From: Halichondria panicea | Taxonomy: Eukaryota; Porifera; Demospongiae; Suberitida; Halichondriidae | Length of the DNA stretch: 64,000 nt | Assembly (NCBI RefSeq): GCF_963675165.1 | Contig: NC_087389.1 | Span: 4,152,830-4,216,829 of the forward strand | Direction of reading: 5' to 3' | In this document: in pieces, positions 22,788-32,400 of the stretch | How the letters are laid out: every line of letters begins with the position of its first letter | How positions within the stretch are numbered: the stretch's first letter is position 1 | Notes under the pieces: model-generated | Databases searched by the model: none | What the model was told of the DNA's origin: nothing | Seen by the model: only the letters and a program-made list of their open reading frames with translations | Program-made: the position numbers and the translations under genes

Positions 22788-23542
22788 GCCCCCTTTGCAA
22801 GGCCTCAACAATTAAGTGCGACCTGGAATCGAGGCTAATCATAATTATACATGTTGACAAGAGTTATAGGGTTGTTTGAGCCCTTTCTCGGTATAGACAA
22901 ATAGTTAGATAAGTGATACTAGACAGGCTAGATCTAAATAGAAACAGGTTCTATTCCGCTATATGCAATTGAAATACTGTAGCTAAGCTATAGCAAGCAT
23001 TCATGCAAATTGACTTCACTATTGCTGTGCCAACAATTCTTAGACAGAGAGCAAAGTGAGTACAAAATGGCTGCAGGAGCACAAAGTACAGTGATGGAGG
23101 CCCTGGGTGGGGCTCACATAAACAAAGAGAGGAAATGTTAAACAATAGTGAGGCTAAATACTAGAGTCCAAAAGTACAACTTAACAGCAGCAAATTATGG
23201 TTTGAATTGTAGTAAATATTACGTAATAAAGTATAACATGTATGCACCAACAAGGGTAGAGATGATTGTTGATATAGATCTTGCATTCCTCCCTGTCAAT
23301 GAAAAAAAAGCCTAAAAAAGGGGTGCATGCATGGTGCGTCTATATAGATACAGTGTCTGCTTTTAAATTGTCATCGATCGTCAATAGGCCGGCCCTGATA
23401 TCTTTTTCTCCCATTTAATACCCTATAATTAATTCTTACTTTAAAACACCTGTCTCATATTTAAACTCTGATTATTCAACAAAAGTAGACTACAGTCATG
23501 TATATAAGACGTAGATATTAATATATATCTAGCTATATAATT

Positions 23543-24895
23543 TTATGGAACGAATTCTGCTATGCACACAACACCATTAGCTCCACCAAACCCAAATGAA
23601 TTACTGAGTGCAATTCTTCTCTTTCCTTTTTCCACTGCCCACTGTGATGGCTGTCCCGTTGGATAGTTGAGGTCAAACTCAGACTCTTTCACTTCTAGGT
23701 TCAAGTTAGGGGGAACGAGTCCTTCGCTGATGGACATGGCGGTGATCACAGACTCCACTGCACCAGCAGCTCCTTGGGTGTGGCCTAAAGCTCCTTTGGC
23801 TGAATACACAAGAAGATTCTGTGCATGTTCTTTGAAGACTTGTTTGATTGCAAAGTTCTCGGCTCTGTCTCCAAGGGGTGTTGAGGTTGCATGAGCATTG
23901 ATGTGTGTTACGTCCTCTGGTTGAACACCGGCATCCTTCATGGCTGCTTTCATTGCTCTCTGTGCACCATTTCCATCAACAGGGGGAGATGTGGCGTGAA
24001 AGCCATCTCCTGACATCCCATAGCCTAATATCTCAGCATAAATTTTAGCTTCTCTGCTTCTTGCATGTTCCAATTCTTCCAAAATGAGGACTGCAGTCCC
24101 CTCACTAGGCACATAGCCAGCTCTCCTCGAGTCAAAAGGTCGAGATGCTTTAAGAGGCTCTTCATTAAACTTGGTACAGAGAGCTTTCGCACGAGTAAGC
24201 CCAGCTAAGATTAGAGGGTGTAACATTAATTCAACCCCTCCAGTTACCATGACGTCAGCATCTCCCCTTGATATCGTATTTGTTGACACTCCAATCGCAT
24301 GGGATGCGGCAGCACAGGCGGAGGCTATGCAAAGGTTAGGTCCTTGAAGTTTGAAATGAATACTCACATTGCCGGCACCTAGGTTCGGCAAACACATAGG
24401 TATAAAGTGTGGTTTGATCTTCCGTATATCTCCAGCTCTCACATAATCATAATTCTGTGATATCATGAAAACCATCCCCGTTCCTACATTTGCTATGTTG
24501 ACCCCTGTTCGAAAACGGCTTTCTTCAGTTTGCAAATGTGGCCACCAGTTAGCATCCTTGAGAGCTTGTTCTGTAACTGCAATGGCATGTATCGAATCTT
24601 TTGACATTGTCCTCGCTTCAGCCGGTGTCAGACACTTATCGATATTCAATTCATGTACTGGCACAACACCAGCTATTTTGCACGGAATTTTCTTGAATTC
24701 ATCGGTTTGGGGGAGCCGGGTTATTCCTGATTCTCCAGCAAGCAGTTTCTTCCACACATGGCTGACACCACATCCCAAAGGACTAGCAATGCCCATCCCA
24801 GTGATCACTACTCGTCTTCTTAGCTGGGTCAACATCACTGCTTTGTATGCTGTGTATATACCTAGATTATATTCTGTGCATGAGAAAACATGCAC
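23543..24895 (-). CDS. OXSM: 3-oxoacyl-[acyl-carrier-protein] synthase, mitochondrial (KAS II type)
   Basis: A single-exon frame of 450 residues condenses malonyl-ACP with acyl-ACP in mitochondrial fatty-acid synthesis, which feeds lipoate production. The thiolase-fold condensing-enzyme motifs are all visible: RRVVITGMG at the N-terminus, the nucleophile Cys in SACAAASHA, the first catalytic His in NAHATSTPLGD, the Lys and second His in KGALGHTQGAAGA, and NSFGFGGANG near the C-terminus. The Ala after the final GG is usually Thr. The length matches animal OXSM. The first ATG (24895) adds about 20 residues before MLTQLRRRVV (24835). Either could start the protein, and the short leader is only a modest mitochondrial-targeting candidate. 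The lack of introns beside intron-rich neighbours leaves open an old retrocopy, but every catalytic residue is kept. Confidence 0.93.
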   Translation of the reverse strand: MHVFSCTEYNLGIYTAYKAVMLTQLRRRVVITGMGIASPLGCGVSHVWKKLLAGESGITRLPQTDEFKKIPCKIAGVVPVHELNIDKCLTPAEARTMSKDSIHAIAVTEQALKDANWWPHLQTEESRFRTGVNIANVGTGMVFMISQNYDYVRAGDIRKIKPHFIPMCLPNLGAGNVSIHFKLQGPNLCIASACAAASHAIGVSTNTISRGDADVMVTGGVELMLHPLILAGLTRAKALCTKFNEEPLKASRPFDSRRAGYVPSEGTAVLILEELEHARSREAKIYAEILGYGMSGDGFHATSPPVDGNGAQRAMKAAMKDAGVQPEDVTHINAHATSTPLGDRAENFAIKQVFKEHAQNLLVYSAKGALGHTQGAAGAVESVITAMSISEGLVPPNLNLEVKESEFDLNYPTGQPSQWAVEKGKRRIALSNSFGFGGANGVVCIAEFVP

Positions 24896-25028
24896 TCCTA
24901 GATCCTAACAAGTTTATGCAAACTCTATGCAAGTAAAGTACATAAAGTCTATTTGCATTGAGTTTGACCCCGGAAGTTATGTGGTCAATTATGTGTTATG
25001 TGGTCAATTATGGGCGCGAGGGTAAACT

Positions 25029-25168
25029 CCAGGAGGTACCACATCCGTGTGTCAAAGAAAACGTTTTAGACACACATTCCTTAGGTCAAAGTTCAGAATG
25101 TGTGTGTTAAAGCGCAAGCATAGATTCTCTAGCAAAAGTTAAAGACACGCGGATGTCGTACCTCCACT
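25029..25168. mobile_element. Small fold-back element flanked by GGGTAAACT
   Basis: Imperfect inverted arms near CCAGGAGGTACCACATCCG on the left and CGGATGTCGTACCTCC on the right span about 140 bp. The 9-mer GGGTAAACT lies at both borders (25020-25028 and 25169-25177). Confidence 0.7.
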
Positions 25169-25176
25169 GGGTAAAC

Positions 25177-26179
25177 TAGTCTCATGGATCAGCCCCCTCC
25201 TGAGAAGGGGTCTGAGCACTCTTGATGTAGTTTTGTTGCACACGCTGGAATTCCAGCGGCTCAATCAGATTGACTTATTCTAGTCAGGTGATATTATAGG
25301 AGGCAATAAAGAACTGCACGTTGCTCAACGCATTTGGATAATCATTAACGCATGCATTACGCATGGTAAACGCTTCATACATAGACGCTGCTACGAAGCA
25401 TAAGCAAGCCAAGCAGGGGTCCTTGGGCACAGAGAGTTAGCACCACAGGCAAAAGACATACATGTAATAGATTGAAGCACCTTCTTCAGAGATAGAGAGA
25501 TGCCTGCGCTTGACGCTTTGTACAATCATAGATTGAAGAGTTAGAGGGATAGGAAACGGAGTGGTGCAAGTGATGATTTTACATTGAATCTGCAGTGGAG
25601 CCTCAAAAATTATCCGCGCTACGCCCTATGAACGAGGCTATTAAGCACATTTTTGCCGGGTAACTCCCAAAGCTGTGTTTCCTCGAGACATCATCTCTTT
25701 CGGCAACTTATAACACGCCTAGTCCATGAGCCACGTGTAGTACTTGCTAATGACTGACCACACCCAGTAAAAAGAGACTTTCCAATAAAGTTATATGTTC
25801 CCAAGGCTGTTTTAGAGCTATTGGAACATGTAACGTGTAAGCGTGCTGGTTATGACTACTACAATAGGTATAGACCTTGAAATATAAGTGAGTTGCACGG
25901 ACTAAGCACAGTTACTTGTAGTTTATTATGCACTGAGTGTAGAAATAAATATTGTTGTGATGGCCTCGATTAAACCGCAGCGTAGCGCGGATGTTACTCG
26001 AGATACAAACCGTTTCCTATCCCTCTAACTCTTCAATCTACGGTACAATTAACAAATACGCGGGGGCGTAAGGTCAGGAATTGATTACATTCCATTGGTC
26101 TGGCACATTCCACTGTGAAATGACCTCAAGACAAGAGTGCTCAGACCCCTTCTCAGGAGGGGGCTGATACATGAGACTA
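25177..26179. mobile_element. TAG...CTA inverted-repeat element A (1.0 kb) with 9-bp target duplication
   Basis: The terminal inverted repeats are about 47 bp (25177-25223 against 26133-26179), starting TAGTCTCATGGATCAG on the left and ending CTGATACATGAGACTA on the right. The 9-bp TGGGTAAAC is duplicated at 25168-25176 and 26180-26188. There is no transposase. A second element is nested inside (25527-26042). Confidence 0.85.
25527..26042. mobile_element. Inverted-repeat element B nested in element A
   Basis: Perfect ~29-bp inverted ends (around GATTGAAGAGTTAGAGGGAT at 25531 and the complement ending near 26038) are flanked by direct GTACAAT at 25520-25526 and 26043-26049. The element is 516 bp and non-coding. 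It is a compact relative of the larger element at 26199-29272. Confidence 0.85.
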
Positions 26180-26289
26180 TGGGTAAACTAAGTTTTACCA
26201 TAGATTGAAGAGTTGGAGGGATAGGAAACGGTTGGTATCTCGAGTAACATCCGTGCTACGCTGCGGTTTAATCGAGGCCATCACAACAA

Positions 26290-26752
26290 TTTTTTTTTTT
26301 AATTTTTTTTTTTAATAATAGCATGTAAGGTAGTGTATACAGGGGAATGGACTTCTATGTAGACACAATGAAAGGTGGAGGGTACAGAAAATAGAGAGGA
26401 TTAAGGGTACATACAAAGGTTCGGTTTATTGGTGGAGGTGGGTCTCCGAGATCACCAGGTCGATGGCCCCAGATCTAAAGGGGTGTCCACTTGACGATCT
26501 GGACCCTCTGATGGTTTGGATCGATGAGCGAAGGAGGGAAAAGGTTAGTCGGCAACGGAGCCAGCATAGTGTACTGCTATATGATTGGTCCCATTTAGAT
26601 GCTAACATCGAAGCGAGTCTCTTGTAGAAGGTGGTTGCTTCACGAGCTAAGCCTCCTGTTGCAGAGAGGACTAATGGGGAAAAAGATGCCTGTTCGATGT
26701 CAAGAATTCTTTGTTCATAGGCCCTTTTCTTTATTTGCTCGTGCTTGCAATA
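26290..26752 (-). mobile_element. 5'-truncated LINE-like copy 1 with poly(A)
   Basis: The minus-strand frame encodes the C-terminal end of a retroelement polyprotein (KHEQIKKRAYEQ, SPLVLSATGGLAREATTFYK, CWLRCRLTFSLLRSSI). It is followed downstream by a long A-rich tail (poly-T on the plus strand at 26289-26320). The 5' end joins element C sequence abruptly at KHEQ, as expected for a target-primed, 5'-truncated insertion. Only the extreme C-terminus is present, so it is dead. Confidence 0.75.
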
Positions 26753-26878
26753 TCTATTTCTACACTCAATGCATAATAAACTACAAGTAACTGTGCTTAG
26801 TCCGTGCAACTCACTTATATTTCAAGGTCTATACCTATTGTAGTAATCATAACCAGCACGCTTACACGTTTAATATAT

Positions 26879-28139
26879 TAGCGATGTCAGACCGATTTTA
26901 ATTTTTGCTATTTCTAACTCCTATGTATTACTATCTCTTTTGAACACTCTAGGCAAACCAGAAAAACTTTACTGCACTGGATTTGGTCAAGCGAATGCAG
27001 AGATACAGCGTTTTGAAGAACACTAGTCAGGGAAAAATTCGTACAAAAATTTACCGCATTTTAATGTACTTGGGCGGGACTTATGAAATTTGTTGTTAAT
27101 ACCGGAAATGATCTTAAAGTTAGCATATCTGCTGAACCGCTTGGTCTATTCTCTTTTAAAACGTATGAAATGGACACTCAGGACTCAGGAGTTAACATTG
27201 TAACCATTTGATATCTATTATGAAGTTTATAATGTTTCTGTAATGTGTATCTTTATGATGTCCCTATAATAGTATGATGTCTCCTGCTTCAGAGAGTTCT
27301 TTTGGATTTAAAGTAACCATACTATCTTTTCAGTATATTGTATCATGTTTCAGAACTCTCATCAATGTCCACCTTACGCTTGTATCTGTTTCTTGATCTT
27401 TATAAGCAACTTTTCTGTCAATTTCATTTGGTCTAAATAATTCGTTTTTAGTGTGATGTAGATTTAAGGCCATACAACTATAAATCTATGATACAACTCT
27501 GTTGACAGCTTCTAATTAATACAGTAGATTACTCTTGTCTTGTTTTGTGTGCAAATTGAATCAGTTCTTGCAATTTAATAGTTTTAATAGATTACATTGT
27601 TGTCCTTGGAATTCTCTCCAATCTTTCTTGTTTCTTTTCAACAGAGGCTTTCAGATTGCTTCAATAATTACTTTCAGTAACTTCTAAGAACTTCTAAGAA
27701 ATAAATACAGCTATTGGTACACTTGGCTTGATTTTACTGCATTTCTATTCTCAGCTCCACCCATCTATCCATGCAATATGTGATTCCGCAAGAAATAAAA
27801 GCTTATTGTAGCAACTTTTTGCATAATCTGGAGAGAGTTAGAGATGAAAGACATGCTCACTTGTGTTTTTGTTCATTTTCATGTTTGGTTGCCAAAATAA
27901 TGATCACCTTTGAGAAAAAATCACACACAAAACAAGCATCAAATGCTAAAATCATAAAAAACTGTTATAAAAATCAAATTCTACGCTATTTTTTACCCCT
28001 GGGAACAGCTGTTGTTTGCTAGACTCTTCCAGGGCTTGCGGAAAGCCCTTCTTGTTCACTCACATTCTGGTCCCGTTTTTTACCATTGAATTACTGTACG
28101 AAAATACGCCCACGCACTACTTCCGGTCTGACATCTCTA
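26879..28139. mobile_element. TAG...CTA inverted-repeat element D
   Basis: The ends TAGCGATGTCAGACCG and CGGTCTGACATCTCTA are inverted repeats with one mismatch. It interrupts element C at a point that is continuous in element B. The flanks are AT-rich and look like an imperfect duplication. The interior (1.2 kb) has only short frames, the longest being 83 codons at 27771, with no recognised domain. Confidence 0.75.
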
Positions 28140-28352
28140 CTTATATGTTCCAATAGCTCTAAAACAGCGCCTAACTTTATTGGAAAGTCTCTTTTTATTG
28201 GGTGTGGTCAGTCATTAGTAAGTACTACACGTGGCTCATGGACTAGGCGTGTTGATGTCTCGAGGAAACACGCTTTGGGAGTTACCCGGCAAAAATATGC
28301 TTAATAGCCTCGTAACGCGGATAATTTTCGAGGCTCTACTGCAGATTCAATG

Positions 28353-29206
28353 TTTTTTTTTTCCTTTTTTTTTTTCTTTTTTTTTTTTTGAAGGTTCAAA
28401 GTAAGTGAAAAAAGAGTAAGGGAAAATAGTAATGTTACATTCAGAGTTAACCAGGTCCACGGCTGTTGGGGTTAACGCTGCGTGCCCACATGAGGACCTT
28501 GCTCCTCTAATGGACATGATTGATGATCGGAGGAGAGAGAAAGATAGTCGGCATCTTAGCCAGCACATAGTACTACTGTAGGGATTGTTCCATTTGGTTG
28601 CCAGAAGTGATGCCAGTCTTTTGTAAAATGTGTTGGCCTCATTACCTAGCCCCCCTGTGGCAGAAAGTACAAGTGGTGTAAAGGTGGCATGTTCGATCTC
28701 TCTTATTCTTTGTTCATAGGCCCGCTTTTTTATCCTTTCATGCTTACTGTATGCGGAAGAGAGTTGGGTATGTCTGTTGGACGGGGCAAGGGGGTTAAAT
28801 ACTCTAACGTCAAAGTAAGTTCTTTCAAATGTTTCTCCCCAAAAACCGTTGGCTGCTATATCTAGCCGTGCTCCATCCTGGCGGTTGGCTGAGGCACCTC
28901 TCAGAGCTTCCTGTGACACAGGTTGTAATTCTGGCTCTGTACAAACATTATTGCACACTCAGGAGGGTGGCTGTTAGGTCCTAGTTGGGCGGAGCCCGAC
29001 CGTCCCTGATGGGAACGGGTGCCGGGCTCCGCCCAGCTAGTTAGGTCCCTGATCTCGTTGTGCCTGATTGAGGGGAATCCTCCCCTAGCACAGGACATGG
29101 CATGTTCCACTGATAAGTTTTTTCCACATTCACATTTTAGGGGCATGTCTGCTGGAGTCCAGCCATATCTGAGGGCTAGGGCATCTTGAAAAGCGCCCTT
29201 GTGGAG
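28353..29206 (-). mobile_element. 5'-truncated LINE-like copy 2 with 13-bp target duplication
   Basis: It is flanked by TGCAGAYTCAATG at 28340-28352 and 29207-29219. Reading on the minus strand from 29206: a zinc-binding stretch ([19 protein letters not shown]), then RHNEIRD, DGARLDIAANGFWG, FDVRVFNPLAP, the conserved SPLVLSATGG-like block (here TPLVLSATGG) and a poly(A) tail (poly-T, 28353-28390). The Cys/His cluster with RHN and a D...FDVRV arrangement resembles the restriction-like endonuclease end of early-branching non-LTR elements; this is inference. The frame is broken near 28900-29040 by a 58-bp insert plus an extra shift. Confidence 0.78.
28982..29039. mobile_element. 58-bp fold-back mini-element with a 9-bp target duplication
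   Basis: The insert starts TAGTTGGGCGGAGCCCG and ends CGGGCTCCGCCCAGCTA, a near-perfect 17-bp inverted repeat. GTTAGGTCC is duplicated at 28973-28981 and 29040-29048. It sits inside LINE copy 2 and splits its RHNEIRD region from the following block. Confidence 0.85.
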
Positions 29207-29487
29207 TGCAGACTCAATGTAAAATCATCACGTGCACCACTCCGTTTCCCCTATCCCTCTACGTATCTATGGTGTAAAACATAGGGCCACGTGGTGTTTT
29301 AATTAGTGACCTTTTGACCCTGGCATTACTGGGTCTAACACAGCGGTAAAGCTGTTTGTGACGTCATCTAATCGTCATAATCACATGTCATTTGCACTAT
29401 CAATCAGCAAAACACCTTTTAGCTAGCTAGCTAGCTATAAAATCCCTGGTCTCTTAATTCTTTTTAAAAGGCAGTTTTTCAGTTGCA

Positions 29488-32400
29488 ATGGATGAGGAGT
29501 ATGATGTGATCGTGCTGGGAACCGGGCTAAAGGTACGTTAGTATATATATCTATATACATATTATACAAAAGTATACATGTACACTGTACTGTACATGCA
29601 CACTATAAAATGCCTTTAGTGGTGTCCTTGTATAAAGTGGAGCCTAATTTGTAATGGCTATCATAAGCCTGAGTAGTGCAGTGACTATCAGGCCTGATGC
29701 TACGCCTAGGTGGGTTCAATTAATCGTGGTGAAACCATTGATTTAATATTGGGTGTGGTCAGTTAGAGTGTCCAACTTCACTGAGTTTTTAATTGTTTCT
29801 TTACTGCATAGTACTGGTTCATAATAGGTCTAGTAATCACCTATATAACAACACGTGATGACCTGCTTTCTACGTACCCCAGGAGTGCATTCTCAGTGGC
29901 CTTCTCTCCGTGTCGGGGATGAAAGTACTCCACATGGACAGAAACAAGTACTACGGAGCGGACAGTGCCTCTCTGTCCCCACTGGAAGAGGTAGGCCTCG
30001 GGGAGGGTGTCTATTTCCAATATCCATTCTAACGAAAGGTTGTACTTACGTATATACGCGGTCATCTAATATCCATTTTGAAGAAAAATTGCGGTTAGTA
30101 CGTACGTATAAAGAACATTGATAGTGAAACCTCCTATAAAGAACAACCTCTCTAAGAAATAACTATAATGGACGGCTCTAATGATCGCACCGGCACTGTT
30201 CATTTGTATAAATTTAGTGCTTTGTATAGCTTCTCTTTTAGTGTGCCTTCTTGTTCGTTCTCTTTCACATACCTCTTTCCCTGATACTATACATTTATCA
30301 TTGTGTTGTGTTGTGTAAAGTTTACTGATTTTGGGTGAATGTGTAGTCATTTTGGAGCATCAGAGTTGACTAAATACTGCACAGGGAAATTTCATTGGTA
30401 TGTATCTCTTGCCTATAATGCATAAGTGTTGTGTTGTAAGTAAGTTTCTTTCGGCAAAGCCTGTATATATAGAGGATTTGCATCATTAGTTACGTGTACA
30501 TATACGTATACATACATGTGACCGTACATGTACTAGGTGTAATGATATTGCTGTGTACACTCTGGGGTATTATTCTTGTGTTGTTGGTTTCAGCACACCC
30601 TGTGTGTATGATAAACAGTGCAAACCATTCAGATGTGTCAGTTCAGTTTCAGAAAGTGCTGCTCTGTTTCAAGGGTTTGAGTATGTGTACACAATTGTAG
30701 GCTGCATGCATTGAATAAAAAGTCATAATTTACATGTTACATGCACGTACTTGTTAGGAGTATAAGTATATAGTAATGACCTTTTGTGGCAAAATTGAAC
30801 ACCATATTTTAAGATTTGAGTTGTGATAGATGTGTGCAGTACGTACGTGTAGGTACTTTTTATGTGCCTGCATCCTTGCTTCGTTAACCGCGATTAACCG
30901 TGATTGTGTGTGTTCTCATTGTGTGATGTTGGTATGACAGTTGGTGTTACACACTGAGTGTTAGTCTTGGTTTAATTAGCACTTTAAAAATGGACTTCTC
31001 ATCAGTGAACAGTGTATACAGTACTGTGCATGCCTCAATTGGAATTTTTAACTGAACCTGGGCACTGCATGTATTACTAGAATGCTTTGCAAGTATCAAA
31101 CATAATTATGCGAACTTTGCGAGGGTTGATCAATTTGCAACAAAATCGCAAAACCTAAATTAGTACTGGTAAATACACACAATCCTTGCCAAAACGCAAT
31201 AGTTAGATCGCAAAGGGTCAATTTTTCTGTTGATTTGGTTCATTCGCAAAGGATTTTCACCCACAAAACATTCTAGTAAATACGGTGTACAGTGCCCAGC
31301 ACCTCCTAGTAGTCGTTAGATGATTGGGACCTACAAAACGTATCTTATCTACCTTAAGGTGACATATTTTCGCGTGTATTAATTTCTGCTATTTCTGCGA
31401 ATGAGAGTAAAATCGCAAAAATTAGTACTCGCAAATAATTGGCCGCCCTCTTGTTTAATGTATCCAGATCGACATTTCGCAAAAAATTATACCGCAAAAT
31501 GTACAAAACTGTAAAAACGCGAACAAATCTACCTGTGAAAATATGTCACCTTAAGGTATATAATTATTTCCAAAAGAGAAACCCAAACGGACGTGATTTT
31601 GCTGAGTAAGGTAATGACTTCTACACACACCACATACACAGCTGTACAAGCATTTTCAAAAGGGAGATCCCCCTGCTGATTTCGGGCGTGGCAGGGACTG
31701 GAATGTTGACCTTGTCCCAAAGTTCCTCATGGCCGACGGTGAGTCAGTTAGCACAAACATGTGTTATGCGTGCGTGCATACATGTAGTGTGCGTGGTGTG
31801 TATGTGTGTACATGTACATGTATAGGCCGGGTGACTAATGTATAATAATTATAGTGAATTTAATCTCTATTGGAACTAGAAATTCTATACCCTTCAAACG
31901 GTTGCCCACTGACTCGTGTAACATTGAATACGTATACCATTACATGTAAATGGAAGTTTTCGACCAAGGGCTGCTGCCTAGTCACACACACACACACACA
32001 CACACAGGCCAGCTGGTGAAACTCCTGATTCACAGTGGAGTCACCCGTTACCTGGAGTTCAAGAACGTGGAGGGTAGCTACGTCTACAAGAAAGGTGGCA
32101 AGATTCACAAAGTGCCCGCCTCTGAAGCGGAGGCCCTCACAAGCAGTGAGTACATAACCTCCGAATAATGGAGGACATTAGAGGGACACACACTGTACAG
32201 TCATGCAGCTACTACGTTGTTGTTCATTTAACTTTAGTTCTGATTATATTCAGTGTAGCCTTTTATAGCTCGAGAGGTATAACCAAGGGCGTATGAAGAG
32301 AAGAGGGTATGCAACTCGCAATGTATACTGTGTAGTCGTCAAAAAACTGATGAGTCAGCAGGATATACTATATTTAGCCAACCGCCCACTAGAGGAGGTT

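Larger units (their letters stand above)
26199..29272. mobile_element. Element C: a B-family copy broken by three later insertions
   Basis: Its left end (CATAGATTGAAGAGTTGGAG) and right end (a reverse-oriented GGGATAG...CTATGG block) match B's ends. Between them, B's sequence appears in reverse orientation in three pieces: about 26199-26289, 26753-26870 and 28140-28352, plus the right end after 29207. The gaps are filled by a LINE fragment, element D and a second LINE fragment. Subtracting these leaves roughly B's length. Confidence 0.75.

Noticed and set aside
21531..23542. XPOT C-terminal exons
   Set aside because: All three forward frames were read for the expected C-terminal motifs and none was convincing; the 22-kb stretches that are open look repeat-derived.
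24465..24908. 147-codon frame antisense to OXSM
   Set aside because: It is a shadow of the OXSM coding strand; no family signal.
26199..29280. GTTTTAC at 26192 and GTAAAAC at 29274 as target duplications of element C
   Set aside because: They are inverted, not direct, so they extend the terminal repeat rather than mark a duplication.
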